A stretch of 64,000 nt of DNA from positions 10,110,072 through 10,174,071 of the forward strand of contig OY759261.1 of the NCBI GenBank assembly GCA_963662155.1. The letters run 5' to 3'. The notes under the pieces are model-generated. The model made no database searches, was not told where the DNA came from, and was given only the letters and a program-made list of their open reading frames with translations. Every line of letters starts with the position of its first letter. The first letter of the stretch is position 1. The DNA comes from Lamellibrachia columna (taxonomy: Eukaryota; Annelida; Polychaeta; Sabellida; Siboglinidae). This document shows, in pieces, positions 51,480 to 64,000 of the stretch. Both the position numbers and the translations under genes were made by a program.

Positions 51480-51650
51480 GATGGAGCCCCTCGTCAACAT
51501 GTCGTCTCTCCCAACAAAGCGTCCCCACACTTCTATGAATCTCCCACACTTATATTTGCTGAAATAATGCGTTGAATTGACGTGACATACACTTGAGATA
51601 ATAGACAAACACCATGATCTGACTGCGTCACTCTGTGACCAGGGTTCGCG
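51480..51650 (-). repeat. Dispersed repeat GACTGCGTCAC block
   Basis: Minus-strand relative of 36,890-37,040, 38,780-38,860, 42,500-42,640 (-), 56,960-57,090 and 63,270-63,330 (-). Confidence 0.75.
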
Positions 51651-51699
51651 GTCTCTTACATTTGAAAGACTCAAACGACGCGAAATGAGGTAGCTGGCA

Positions 51700-52080
51700 T
51701 GCCATTTATAGTTATCTCCGATGTGTTGTCCAGCAGGCCTTTGGGTTGCTGTCGTCCGCTACCGCTTCTTTTCGAAGTTCGTCGGAGGATGCGACTATAT
51801 TGCATTATAATCTCGCTGTCTATACCATTGACTGCAAAAAGCCGGTTATACCGATTATCAAGTTGCCAACATGTTGGCGACTATTTTTTTCAGCTGACAA
51901 CTCAAATGTAGCCGTTATGAGTATGTTCGTATGCATTATCATTATGGCTTTGACAATCTTCTCTGGGATGCCATACGCATGGATAATCCGGAACAGTTTG
52001 TGTCTATCTACACATTCCAAGGCTTTCATAAAGTAGACGACACTAATGGCAGTGTTTTAGTTGGCTCTGCTACTTATGTC
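51700..52080 (-). pseudogene. LINE reverse transcriptase fragment
   Basis: The minus frame reads MKALECVDRHKLFRIIHAYG then IPEKIVKAI, the polymerase segment around the first catalytic Asp (degraded FxKAFDSVDR). Broken further in. Distinct from the other LINEs in the window. Confidence 0.75.
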
Positions 52081-52577
52081 TGTGTTAATTTCAAAATGTG
52101 ACGACTCACAAGAAGTATACATTGCTACGTTATAAACGCGAATTTGCTGAAGTAAATATCCCACTTTAGCAATTGACCAGATCTAATGTGTGCATACCAT
52201 TACACAATTTCAGAAACCTACTTTGGAAGATTGAAATACCTTTGTATGGATTAGAGTTATTACACTGATAGGGTATACATATGCAGCCTGTTTATATACT
52301 CATTACGTCCGCACATGTAGGCATTGTTGGTAGGAGAAAGTTAATTGTTAAAATTGCCAACGTAAGAGTCAACAGTAGTAATCATATCTGCAATTTATGG
52401 AGGGTGGAGCCATACCATTTCGCAGAGTGGCAGGTCACTCGAAGTTATAAAGCTTCCTTCCTAAATAATTATTGTCATGGCTCAAAACTATATAAACACA
52501 TTATAGCATGAAATGGCATTCTTTCTAAAGGTAGACCAATCATTCGTTATTCGTGGTCGTCCTACAAGTGAAAACCG

Positions 52578-52692
52578 ATCGTGTGTGTGAGTGCGTGAGT
52601 GCGTGTGGGTGAGCTTATGTGTATGTGTGTATAAATGTATGTATGTTTCTGTGCGTTTGGGTGAGTGTGTTTGTGCGTGCGTGCGTGCGTGC

Positions 52693-52739
<47 letters not shown>

Positions 52740-52850
52740 TATGCGTGTGGGTGAGCTTATGTGTATGCGTGTATATATGTATACATGTTTGTGTGTGTTT
52801 AGGTGTGTGTATGTGTGTGTATGTGTGTGTGTGTATGTGTGAGCGCGCGC
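52578..52850. repeat. (GT)n and GTGC-rich microsatellite
   Basis: Alternating GT runs with GTGC and GTAT interruptions; all frames here (His/Thr or Cys/Val rich) are artefacts. Confidence 0.95.
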
Positions 52851-52869
52851 ACATGGCTGTACGTACATT

Positions 52870-53317
52870 ACTTTATCTTTGCACAATGGAGGTTATGATG
52901 ACAGTTGTAACATTTATGCGTGAGGTACTTCACAAAGAAACAATTGTGTGAATACACAACCAAAAAAGCATATATCGGCGGTAGTGGACAGCGATGCTTG
53001 AAGCAGATATGTGTTGTCCGTCGTTGTAGTACGTCTCCGCAATGTCTGTCACTTTGGAATGTTTGGACAACGTCAGCAGCAGCACCTGCGCCGAAAATCA
53101 TGACGTGAAATCGCAATAAGATAATTGTCAATTCCAATATATTGTGTAGATAGAAAGAACAATACTGGAGACCTTGGCAAACACTCACCTACGACACATC
53201 CGAACCCAGAAAAACTATACTCAAACGCGCATGTTCGCACGCACGCAGACACGCATGCACATGCTGGTACAAGGGCATATCACACACATACACGCCCTTT
53301 TTCAATTTAACTGATAT
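52870..53317. other. Unassigned stretch
   Basis: Plus and minus frames overlap (52,920-53,108 and 52,868-53,188). On the minus strand GGCGCAG near 53,090 could be an acceptor followed by a hydrophobic VLLLTLS frame of about 50 codons, but no matching start exon was found. ACGC/CACA-rich at 53,225-53,300. Confidence 0.25.
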
Positions 53318-54123
53318 TAAATGCCGGAGGTATTATGCATGGACACTGAAGGCAACGGTATTGAAATGTTGCGTATCGTCCACAACAAAATCTTTATGGT
53401 GCATTATTCAGATAACACTGCCTAAAATATATTGCCTGCGACTGAATCACTCCATGTTACAATTGTCCTAATAAACGCCGATTAAGTGAATTTACTGCTT
53501 CAAAAAATCAACTTGCCTGAACTGATTTCATTAAGCCGGGTTCACTGTTCCTGCGAAGGCGACCTGACGGTGTGAGGCGGCGTCGCGTGGTTCACCAGCG
53601 CCTGGCCGTCCGGGTGCCCCGCCACCCACAAGTGTCCAGAAACCACGTCAACATTGATGTTTCCGACAAGCATTCCCAGAGGAACCACATGAAACCCACC
53701 AACTATCTGACTAACTGATTTACTGATTAATTAAGTAACTAAACCAATAACTAGCTAATTAACTAACGTCCAACGTGATAGCAATCGTATTATTTAGAAA
53801 TAACTAAATAATCATCTTTACAGGTTTTATATCCGTATATATGATGCTATATAAATAAAACAAATTATTATTACTAGAAAAACTTCGTAGTTCATTCGTC
53901 ACAGGCATAATTCTACCAATTGCCTCAGGCCGATATGCCACCAATACTCTCGAGATGTTTTATGGGAACGTAAAATGTATTATCAGGAACAACCGCGTCA
54001 ACCACGTGATGCAATACCCATTGAATGTTCAAAATGTTGAAGGGCGCGTGAATTTAGACCCATGGTACTTGTGTTGGCATATACTAGTATAATATATTTT
54101 TATTTTACTGCGACCTCAGGCAT

Positions 54124-54125
54124 AT

Positions 54126-54212
<87 letters not shown>
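54124..54212. repeat. (TG)n microsatellite
   Basis: Nearly pure TG over about 85 bp. Confidence 0.97.
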
Positions 54213-54214
<2 letters not shown>

Positions 54215-54465
54215 TTCTACTATAATAACTATAAACCTCCAAGATGGCGCTATGTACTCTCAAACGGTTCACGAACTACATTATTCGCCGCGGGCGCTTG
54301 GTTTCTGCGATTGTTGGAAGTCATTGTTTTATGTAGCGAACATTTGAGTTACCACATACACCACTGATAACCCTTTGTTTACGAGGTATTTCGAAAGAAT
54401 AAATGTCATTCGTTGGTCGCAGATTAATCCCTAAATACAAACATACGCTAGCTCCATTATAGTTA

Positions 54466-54708
54466 TTACTTGTTAATCGACGGGAAGCTAACGGTGACAT
54501 CAGGCCGCAGGCAAAGATAGTTCCAAAGAAAACGTCTTGTGTTGCACAAATTCTTGCTGGAGTTGCGGTCTCTCCAAATGCTGAGACCGGTAGGAGAGAA
54601 TGTGGATCTGTCGAGGTCGCCTTCGATGTCGATCGCGTGGGGCCCGTGTTTGGGCTTCTCGAAGTCAAACAGCAATATTTCACCCCTACTCTGTGCCCTG
54701 TCCAACAA
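54466..54708 (-). pseudogene. Conserved open frame of the dispersed repeat, copy 2
   Basis: An 80-codon minus frame, partner of 35,557-35,766: shared ILLFDFEKPKHG-like and GDLDRSTFSP patterns. Function unknown; strand not fully certain. Confidence 0.35.
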
Positions 54709-55959
54709 CTGAGACGAGTTTAGGTTAAAAATAACATTATTTCGTTATGTATCTCTGCTACGACATCAACGTTTTCCCGACTATCTTCTTCACCATTATC
54801 TACGTTGACGACGATTGTATTGACACTGAAGGCGGTTATTATCGTCGTAGTCAAGTTAAATTAACAATTCCAGCAAGTCGCTCCTGTAATCTTATTTTAC
54901 ATTATTTTAATGGTGTATGTTTACATGAAATGTGTAATAAACATGTGTTTGTATGCATACGTCAACAGCTTGGCTGTTGGTTACATACCGTCTTGTGGAA
55001 AGAAAATGTCCATCTGAAAACGTAAACTATATAACATGGAGATACGATACGTGTATGACGCTATTGCTTGGCTTCATCTCAGTTATTTCAGCTCATCACA
55101 GGTATATTGACGCACATAATGTGTCAACAAGGCATCATATTGATTAGATAAGGAATCTCAGGTCAGCATGGGGCCATAGAGCGGCCGTTGCCATGAACCA
55201 CCGGTGTTTGGACATGCCAAGGAGCTAAACCAATACATGACGTAAATATGTACAAATTGCAACCACTAGGTTGTGCTTTTAGGCTGTTTACCAAAAGTGA
55301 TTTGGAATTGTCCCACTCTTCCTAACACACAATGCAGTGTTTGAGATATTAATCCGCTTTGGCCTATCCTTGCTGAAAATGTGCGTTGAAGTCAGATGAC
55401 GCGTATGTCATATTGCAAGATAAAGGTGCACAATTGACAATATCGGTTGAACACGTTTGGTTACTATGGTTGGAGACATTTCAACTGATACTTTTGAAAG
55501 TGTGGAGCAATTTCCAACAACTAATTTGCTTACGGAACCACTCGAACTGTGTGAGTCGGATAACGCCTTCGACTCACCTAAGAAAACAAATCAAAGCAGG
55601 AATCATTGCACAACTTGATAATGTCAGTGTGGAACGTTGCACGCGTTCCACAAGAGTGGATATTAAAAAAAAAATATCTTACTGTTTATATGAGATAGAA
55701 GATACATTAGTGTATTATAATGACACAGGTAAACCACTCCTCTTAGTAGCTGGCAAAGTACCCGCAAGGGAGTTCCTCAATCTTCTAGCGGTCTGTATTA
55801 CAAATGTTTTTTTTTTATATATACGAAGGATGCACCGTAAAAATAACCATATACAATTAGCGTCCCTTCCGTCAAGTACCAGAATAAAGGAATCGAACAA
55901 AACCGTCTACGTTGTTGTATTTGTCTATTAAAAAAGTCGACCCCTTGGGACGACAGGGA

Positions 55960-56590
55960 TTGTGGGCACAGCTGAGGAAATATCGTTGCATCAATAATTT
56001 GTAGACATATTCGAGGCACTGAATTCAGGTATGATGGAATTGGAGAAGCGCATAAGCAAGGCACGGTTAACTTTTGTTCGTCTGCATAAGCATATGTGAA
56101 TGAGATTTACCATTAGTAAATCATAGCGAAATGTTCGGAGCATAGAGCAATAGCAGTTTCCACGCTGCTCTATGGAGTTGAAGCATAGACTATGCACCGA
56201 AATCATGTTAGGAAACGGCATGCCTTGCTGGTGATACATGGGTATAACATGGAATATACGCATACCCAAAAAGGACAAACTCTAATAAGCAAACACCCAG
56301 AGCACGTATAAATGACAAAGACAAATAAGGCGGCTCGAATAGATGACAACAGACTTCCTAAAGAAATGTTGTACTTCCAACTCTCGGAAGGTATTAGAAG
56401 CAGGGGTCGCCTCACCCTTAGATTCAAAGATGAAGTAATGTTAACATTGAATAAAATAAACATACACTTCAAGTGATCCAAGCGAGCATTAATAATCGGA
56501 CAGAGACTGGCAGCGAGAGGTGGTAGTTTTCCGATTGATGTGTCTAGCATAGACAACAGAAGAATGATCTTTATCGATATGCAATAAAGC
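55960..56590 (+). pseudogene. LINE C-terminal region within the dispersed repeat
   Basis: Broken frames read MMELEKRISKARLTFVRLHK near 56,032, STLLYGVE near 56,160, then ARIDDNRLPKEMLYFQLSEG near 56,335 and a terminal RLAARGGS..NRRMIF segment. This is the thumb-to-tail part of an endonuclease-reverse transcriptase LINE. Confidence 0.82.
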
Positions 56591-56775
56591 AATATATTAT
56601 ACCGTTAACTGTTGTGCATAGAATAAATATGTGGTAACAATATACGTTTAATTAAACAACTATATAACTGAGTATTGAATAATGTTGTTATGTAAATAAC
56701 AATTGAAACTAGCACGAGCACATCTAGAAGAATCAACTAAAACAAAATAGCCTATTGTTAAGGACTTACGCTGAC

Positions 56776-57060
56776 TGGTTGCACAAGAATGTAGTGTAGC
56801 CAATGGTACATATAATGACAATGTGTTGGAACATGGTTACTTCGGCCTACGAGCTTGGAACATACGCGACAGCAGACGACAGCAACGACGAATGAGACAG
56901 CATTTTGAAGACAAATCTCGACTGTCTTACAAATGCAATCGAGCGCGAAGCCTGGTCGTATTGCTATGCAGTCGGTTGGTGATGTATGTTAATGACATCA
57001 GCTGTATATCACGCCTATTCATCGAACTAGTTCAACAGCTATGCGTGGGTGAAGTCTTGG
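56776..57060 (+). repeat. Arginine-rich frame and GCAGTCGG block, copy at 57 kb
   Basis: A frame with the HGYFGLRAWNIRDSRRQQRR pattern, stop-free over about 55 codons, followed by the CAGTCGGTTGGTGATG block. Best relative: 63,333-63,533 (-). Confidence 0.7.
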
Positions 57061-57739
57061 ATTCGTAGATTTGCGTGGATGCTCATTCACACGCATGTGA
57101 TTATGTACACATTATGCAACTACACTCTACAAACCTCGAATCAAACCAGGGTTTGCTCAAGTATCAACCAGAAGTCCATGGATGATGTTACATTTTGTTT
57201 CGCTCAGTTACTTCTGAATAATGTACCGACATATCAGTTTCCACTTCACATAGCAAGTGCGTGTAGACAGTGTTTTTGTTTAATTAGCCTGTAATTATAT
57301 GTTGATAAATTGTTTAATAAGACGTAGATATTCCACGCCCAATAACAATTTTCCACTGATAGTCATAGTACCGTTCAGCTGGTCATGTGCGCACGGGCAA
57401 ACTAAAACGACGCACGCACGCAGGCACGCACGCAAACAATTACTTGATCATTTATTGAATGTCCTCTACGAGAAAGAATACTTCCCAATATCCAAACTAC
57501 AGTGATCCTTTACTAATGTAACATCACGCCCTTTAGTTATATTATATTTGTTGAGTGAGACTATTTATATAAATTGTTTAATATCCATTCAATATCTTAA
57601 ACAAGTTCAATTTGACCTCATCTTAACTGAGTTGCTTCTACGGTTGTTAAACAAATGTTTTTTAGTAGTTCTCTAAAATTAACTTATCTGAGTTTTGTAT
57701 TCGTTCAAACATTTTTAGCTTGTATTAAATAAATTAGGC

Positions 57740-57890
57740 CTAACTGTTTTATGCATAGTTATCTTTTTATCCGTGTGTTATTTTTAAATAATGGTATGAG
57801 GTTTGCCTTTTTCCATTCAAAAGGAACCATACCCTATTTTAATGACAGGTTTAACGCTTTTGTAAGTGGTCCATCTAACGGCATGCGAGG
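57740..57890 (-). pseudogene. LINE reverse transcriptase fragment
   Basis: The minus frame reads GMVPFEWKKANLIPLFKNNT, the conserved segment before the first polymerase motif. Abuts the next element in opposite orientation. Confidence 0.65.
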
Positions 57891-57894
57891 TGGG

Positions 57895-61000
<3,106 letters not shown>

Positions 61001-61099
61001 TCCGAAAGAAGGAAAGAGCTATGTGTAACAATTTGTATCACTTATTATCCCCATACCCCCATAATACTATACGACTATGTAAATAGTGTAGCATTTGCA

Positions 61100-61370
61100 T
61101 TTGATTTAGAACTAGCCAACTCTATGTAGCAAACACTGATGTGTTTGAGATTCACAAACGCATTGGGCTGTCATTGCGTTGAGTGTGCACTGAAGACAGA
61201 TGACGCGTCTACCACGTTGAAGTATAAAACTGCAACACAGACGCGATCGAAGGATCACTTCTGCTTATTACGGTTGGACATTTCTACTGATACTTGAAAG
61301 AGTGGAACAATCTCCAACTGCTAATTTGCTTACCACCCGAAGTATATGAGACGAATACAAATTTCATAGC
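61100..61370 (+). repeat. Dispersed repeat family, short fragment
   Basis: Matches 36,080-36,240 and 55,390-55,560: CAGATGACGCGTCTAC, GGACATTTCTACTGATAC, CAACTGCTAATTTGCTTAC. Confidence 0.75.
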
Positions 61371-61379
61371 ATATGCATG

Positions 61380-62310
61380 ATGTGTTTACATATATGATTA
61401 GCTCTGATTATTATTTACTACGTTAACGCATTTCTATTGGCCTCTATGACTGTTTTTATTTTGTAAGACATCCATGTTCCAATACATATGCATGTCATTT
61501 CATGTGAATGTATATGCATCCCATACGTGCGTACATGCGTTTGCACATGAATGTACGTGCGTGAGTGAGTGCGTACGTGTGCGGTAGCGCCATCACCAAG
61601 ATAGTTCCTTGTGAAGAACACCGTGCGTAAATCCAGCAGCCAAGAAAGATATTGCGTGAGAAGGAAGAAGGGAGGGGAGGGTGAAATGGGGTAAAGGGAA
61701 GAGGAGAGGAATAATGTGATCAAGACCGAGAGGGTGAGAAAATGGCGGAGGGCGACGGAGATGAAGACGCAGAGGAAGAGGGACAAGTAATGCTCGTTAC
61801 ATTGTCAGCCCAGTCAGCTCAGATAACAAACTTTCCCAATGTCGTTGCTCCCACTGTCTGCTGATTGCCTGATTTGAAGCTTTGTGTAAAACTCAACCCA
61901 ACATATTATCTAGAATAAATAACTCCTGTCGTTACTGTACCTGAGCACACATGACATGCTGAACGGGAATGTAACTCTCAACGAATAATTGCTTTTTGGG
62001 TGTGGAGCATACGTACGTCATATTGCACTTTTTAACAATATATAATTACAGACTCATTACATACATTGTCTACTCGCACTTGCTACGCCAAATGGAAACA
62101 AATACGTCTGTATATGATATAAATGAAAGAAAAAATATGAAACTTCATCCATGAACATCTGATCTATGCATTGCATACCGTGGTTTGATTCGAGCTTTGT
62201 AGAATTTGGCTTCATGGTGTGTAATTAAAAATGTTCACTCTAATAAAAATACTTAAATTACATATAAATTAAAATAAATCAATTACTTCATCTATTAAAA
62301 TTGTATTTTA
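61380..62310. other. Intergenic stretch
   Basis: No gene recognised. A 122-codon minus frame (61,418-61,786) lies over GAGGAG-type purine-rich and CGTGCGTGAGTG-type sequence and is probably a low-complexity artefact. Confidence 0.5.
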
Positions 62311-62940
62311 AAACATACCTGATAAACCATTTAAATGTGCTGACAGTGTACCAAACACCATGGTATTAACGAGTTTTTTTTATAGCAACTTGTGTTAGCC
62401 ATTGGAAAGGGTAGCTCTTTAAATGATCTCAGAGCATATGAAACCATTCGAGCGTCCGGTAGTACATTATTCAGTTTGTGGTTACCACGCCTCATTCTAC
62501 CGAAAGCACATTACATATTTTGTACCGCCAGTCGTGCAGCGTTGGTACGATTACCTTCTGCTTAATATCCTCCTACGTAAAACTAGGAAATATAGTTTTT
62601 AGACACTGTTTTTTATTATGTCGATACTGTCTGATAAGTATTTGGGAAAGTTCGTGGGCCATACCAGACAATCATATTGAACTACTGGTCTGATCACATA
62701 TTAATAAATTCTTACCAAATAAATTGATTGATTCCAGCATTTTTCAAATGATATATCATATATACCCCTTTACTTGCCATTGCAACTATTTCATATTTAT
62801 GTGCATTCCAATTTAAATCAGGTGACATAGTTATACCGTTAACTTTTTCTTGAGTAACTCTTTCAGTATTAGTCCCATTTATATCAATATATGGCAGAGA
62901 TACAACATCAACTCTATCTACTTTTTACTGCGGCATAGGA
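62310..62940 (-). pseudogene. LINE reverse transcriptase C-terminal region
   Basis: Reading the minus strand from 62,930: ERVTQEKVNGITMSPDLNW, MASKGVYMIYHLKNAG, then a VWYGPRTFP segment and a tail with YALRSFKELPFP and NSLIPWCL near 62,370. Stops throughout. Possibly the same family as 57,740-57,890 (-). Confidence 0.7.
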
Positions 62941-62999
62941 TTCGCGTTCAGTAAGGTCCTGATTCAGTTTTATCAAGTCCGACGAAGTTTGTCAGGACC

Positions 63000-63250
63000 A
63001 GAGCAATTTTTTTTTTCTGATGGTATCATTTGCATTGTACTGCGCCTTCACCAGACTGATTAATTCGGCAGTGTTTTCACTTAACTGTAGCATTGTCTCT
63101 TCGATATTGGATACTTTATCCACCGTTTGCATTAAAACACTGGACAGTTTTCTTCATGCATGGTAACGCTACACGCCAATGGTCGTCTCTGGCTGTTCGC
63201 CAAAGCATTCGTATTGGACCCACAGCTGGCAGAGGTGACATTGTAAAATG
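63000..63250 (-). pseudogene. LINE ORF1 fragment (inverted copy)
   Basis: The reverse complement matches 58,200-58,460: GAAGAGACAATG, TGCCGAATTAATCA, GAAGGCGCAGT, CTATGCCGCAGTAA. The coiled-coil-like frame is better preserved here than in the longer copy. Confidence 0.75.
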
Positions 63251-63269
63251 CTGCCCGTTTATTTTCCTT

Positions 63270-64000
63270 GATGGCGTGACTTACAGTTGAGATCATCAAC
63301 ATACGTCATTAACTGACTGCGTCGTAATATGATCAGCCTTCGCGCTCGACTTCATTTATAAGACAGTGAGCTACTGTCACGACATTCATAGTTCTCTCTT
63401 CAAACTGCTGTCTCATTCGTCGTTGCTGTCTTCTCCTGGCGCGTATGTTCCAAGCTCGTCGGCCGAAGTAACCATGTTGCAACACATTGTCACTATATGT
63501 ATCGTTGGCTACATAATACTCTTGTGCAGCCATTCAGGGTAAGTCCTTCACAATACGCCGTTTTGTTTTATTTGATTCTTCAGATGTATTCGTGCTAATG
63601 TACATTGTTATTTACGTGCAAGCTTTATACATTAATCAGTTATATAGTTTTTAATTAAATGTATTTTGTTAACAATTCTCCATATTCATCCTCTGCACAA
63701 CAGTTAACGGTATAATGTATTGCTTTACTGCATAGCGAATAATATCATTCCATTGTTGTCTATGATTGACACACGAATCAGACAACTACCATATCTCGCC
63801 GTCTGTCTCGGTTTCGATCATTAATGCTCGCTTGAAACACCTGAAGTTTATATGTTTCTTCAATCTTATTTTCTTCAATGTTTGCATTACTACTCTCTTT
63901 GAATCTACGTGTGAGGCGACCCCGGCTTCTAATACTTTCCGACAGTTGGAAGTACAACATTTCTTTCGGAAATATGTTGTCATCTATTCGAGCTACCTGA
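63270..64000 (-). repeat. Dispersed repeat family, inverted copy running off the window
   Basis: Contains an intact 66-codon frame (63,533-63,333, minus) with HGYFGRRAWNIRARRRQQRR, and the LINE tail KEMLYFQLSESIRSRGRL near 63,950. The right end is cut by the window edge. Confidence 0.78.

Larger units (their letters stand above)
53318..57090 (+). repeat. Dispersed repeat family, longest copy, with uninterrupted target site
   Basis: Parallel to 23,944-24,273 + 33,153-33,300 + 35,438-38,860, with indels. 53,644-53,651 holds CACGTCAA once, without the foldback element. Contains a (TG)n at 54,124-54,212, a conserved minus frame (54,466-54,708), a LINE C-terminus (55,960-56,590) and the arginine-rich frame (56,776-56,950). 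Confidence 0.85.

Noticed and set aside
53318..53790. A second foldback element copy at 53.6 kb
   Set aside because: The sequence passes straight through the target with a single CACGTCAA; it is the empty site.

Overview
This is nuclear DNA of an animal, most likely a marine invertebrate; the phylum cannot be fixed from the sequence alone. The evidence is: two short genes split by GT-AG introns, several families of non-LTR retrotransposons (LINEs), Polinton/Maverick remains, very long micro- and minisatellites, TTAGGG-type telomere-like runs, and almost no long ordinary open reading frame. There are no bacterial operons, ribosome binding sites or CRISPR arrays. Most long open frames here are artefacts of tandem repeats.

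Layout. 1-4,630 is a 19-bp minisatellite with a 2,114-bp higher-order period. 4.6-19 kb holds the two best candidate host genes, both on the minus strand: paralogous genes for small secreted cysteine-rich peptides (5,431-7,400 and 17,318-18,358). Each has a 45-nt exon carrying the start codon and a final exon with six cysteines at matching positions. Between them lies a nearly intact LINE (10,739-14,416). 19.2-21.5 kb holds two degraded LINE pieces. 21.9-23.5 kb is tandem repeats.

24,274-33,150 is an 8.9-kb foldback (palindromic) mobile element. Its arms are about 4.2 kb, its ends match (TAGTATGTGTG), and it is flanked by a CACGTCAA target duplication. The uninterrupted target site survives as a paralogous copy near 53,644. 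The arms are made of nested minisatellites, telomere-like motifs and repeated CCAAT / CACGTG / TGACGTCA / ATTTGCAT cassettes.

33-42.6 kb and 51.5-64 kb are a mosaic of one dispersed repeat family in both orientations, containing a dead LINE C-terminus and an arginine-rich open frame, mixed with fragments of at least three other LINE families. 42.7-51.3 kb is a decayed Polinton-like unit (integrase, short basic frame, capsid-like gene, adenain-like protease) bounded by 1.7-kb inverted copies of its protease end.

The only genes likely to work for the host are the two peptide genes, with a weaker 46-codon candidate at 35.2 kb. Everything else recognisable is mobile or repetitive. The peptide gene pair and the foldback element with its empty site are the most novel content.
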